Shown: positions 63,412 to 64,000 of the stretch, in pieces | How the letters are laid out: every line of letters begins with the position of its first letter | Numbering within the stretch: position 1 is the stretch's first letter | Assembly (NCBI RefSeq): GCF_000419685.1 | Contig: NZ_ATTM01000001.1 | Location: 62,001-126,000, forward strand | Reading direction: 5' to 3' | From: Flavobacterium antarcticum DSM 19726 | Lineage (GTDB): Bacteria > Bacteroidota > Bacteroidia > Flavobacteriales > Flavobacteriaceae | DNA: 64,000 nucleotides | The notes under the pieces: model-generated | The model's database searches: none | Seen by the model: the letters and a program-made list of their open reading frames with translations, nothing else | Told to the model about the DNA's origin: nothing | Position numbers and translations under genes: made by a program

Positions 63412-64000
63412 TTAAACTGTTTGACTACTAACTAAATGCTTTACAATTGAAAAAGGTTCAGCAACAAAGTGTTCTCTATTTTTAATTTTTTCTGGGAAAC
63501 GAACGTGGTATTCGAATTCATCTCTAAAGTGTCTGATAGCTGCTGCAACTGGCCAAGCCGCTGCATCACCTAAAGGACAAATTGTGTTTCCTTCAATTCT
63601 AGATTGAATACTCCACAATAAATCAATATCTTCTTCACGACCTTGACCGTTTTCGATTCTCCACAGTACTTTTTCTAACCAACCCGTTCCTTCACGACAA
63701 GGCGAACATTGTCCACAACTTTCGTGAGCATAAAAACGAGCGAAATTCCAAGTATTTCTTACGATACAAGCTGTATCATTGTAAACGATGAATCCACCTG
63801 AACCTAACATCGAACCGGTAGCAAAACCACCATCCGATAAAGATTCGTAGCTCATCAATCTATCGTCACCGTTTGCTGTTTTGTAAATCAAATTTGCAGG
63901 TAAAACTGGAACAGATGAACCTCCTGGAACAAATGCTTTCAACGGCCGACTGTCAATCATTCCGCCTAAATATTCGTCAGAATTCATGAATTCGTAAACG
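63412..64000 (-). CDS. nuoF: NADH-quinone oxidoreductase subunit F, C-terminal part (partial)
   Basis: The frame runs off the window; the ATG at 63987 is internal. About 196 residues are visible, including the N3 cluster ligands (ESCGQCSPCREGTGW and the later ICPLGDAAAWPV Cys) and AIRHFRDEFEYHV near the end. NuoF holds FMN and the NADH site. The stop is at 63412, six bases before the ATPase gene. Confidence 0.96.
   Translation of the reverse strand, partial: VYEFMNSDEYLGGMIDSRPLKAFVPGGSSVPVLPANLIYKTANGDDRLMSYESLSDGGFATGSMLGSGGFIVYNDTACIVRNTWNFARFYAHESCGQCSPCREGTGWLEKVLWRIENGQGREEDIDLLWSIQSRIEGNTICPLGDAAAWPVAAAIRHFRDEFEYHVRFPEKIKNREHFVAEPFSIVKHLVSSQTV

Overview
The window comes from a Flavobacterium-like bacterium (Bacteroidota, Flavobacteriaceae). 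Supporting this are the AT-rich sequence, TAnnTTTG promoter boxes, the type IX secretion (T9SS) gene sprA with the gliding gene remB, three proteins with T9SS C-terminal sorting domains, a SusC/SusD/SusE locus, and a nuo operon with a short NuoG.

Layout. 1-123: 3' end of a probable cytochrome c oxidase subunit I gene, then a terminator. 205-2966: a small GNAT gene, ruvB, an S23-type four-helix-bundle gene apparently inserted between ruvB and queG, and queG (Q-tRNA synthesis). 2967-6676: an accessory island of RHS debris holding toxin-tail remnants, each followed by a likely immunity gene. It includes a chimera of RHS core with a foreign-looking queG fragment and is bracketed by two ~140-bp diverged direct repeats. 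6677-7027: a small BamE-like lipoprotein gene on the minus strand. 7336-23055: core genes maeB, ruvA, sprA, gcvH, a VanZ-family gene, deoC, remB and an AsmA-like gene.

23115-41783 is a complete alpha-glucan (maltodextrin/starch) utilisation locus. On the minus strand are a T9SS-exported GH13 enzyme, a SusE-like surface lipoprotein, SusD and SusC. Divergently there are a LacI-family regulator, an MFS sugar transporter, beta-phosphoglucomutase, a GH65 phosphorylase and two more GH13 enzymes, with a GxxExxY gene sitting inside the run between palindromic repeats. A perfect 16-bp palindrome between susC and lacI is the likely operator. In this model surface enzymes cut the polymer, SusCDE import the oligosaccharides, the other GH13 enzymes trim them, the MFS protein imports maltose, and GH65 plus PgmB turn it into glucose and glucose-6-phosphate.

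42221-44576 is a tightly overlapped three-gene operon (RDD protein, glycerophosphodiesterase, BaiN-like flavoprotein). 44648-52104 holds two paralogous T9SS-exported adhesin-like proteins with choice-of-anchor L domains; the second has six tandem N-terminal repeats. 52264-53253 is a luciferase-like oxidoreductase. 53454-64000 is the nuo operon on the minus strand, nuoF (partial) to nuoN. Between nuoF and nuoG lie two foreign-looking genes in perfect operon register: an AAA15/OLD-like ATPase and a 176-aa protein with a TOPRIM-like E...DxD pattern. This is a candidate two-gene defence module riding in an essential operon, and is the observation I would follow up first.

Two families of short palindromic intergenic repeats are scattered through the window: a TCTCGCAAAGACGCAAAG family and a GGAGCGAATCG...CAATCGGGGCTATA family. 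I saw no tRNA, rRNA or CRISPR array.
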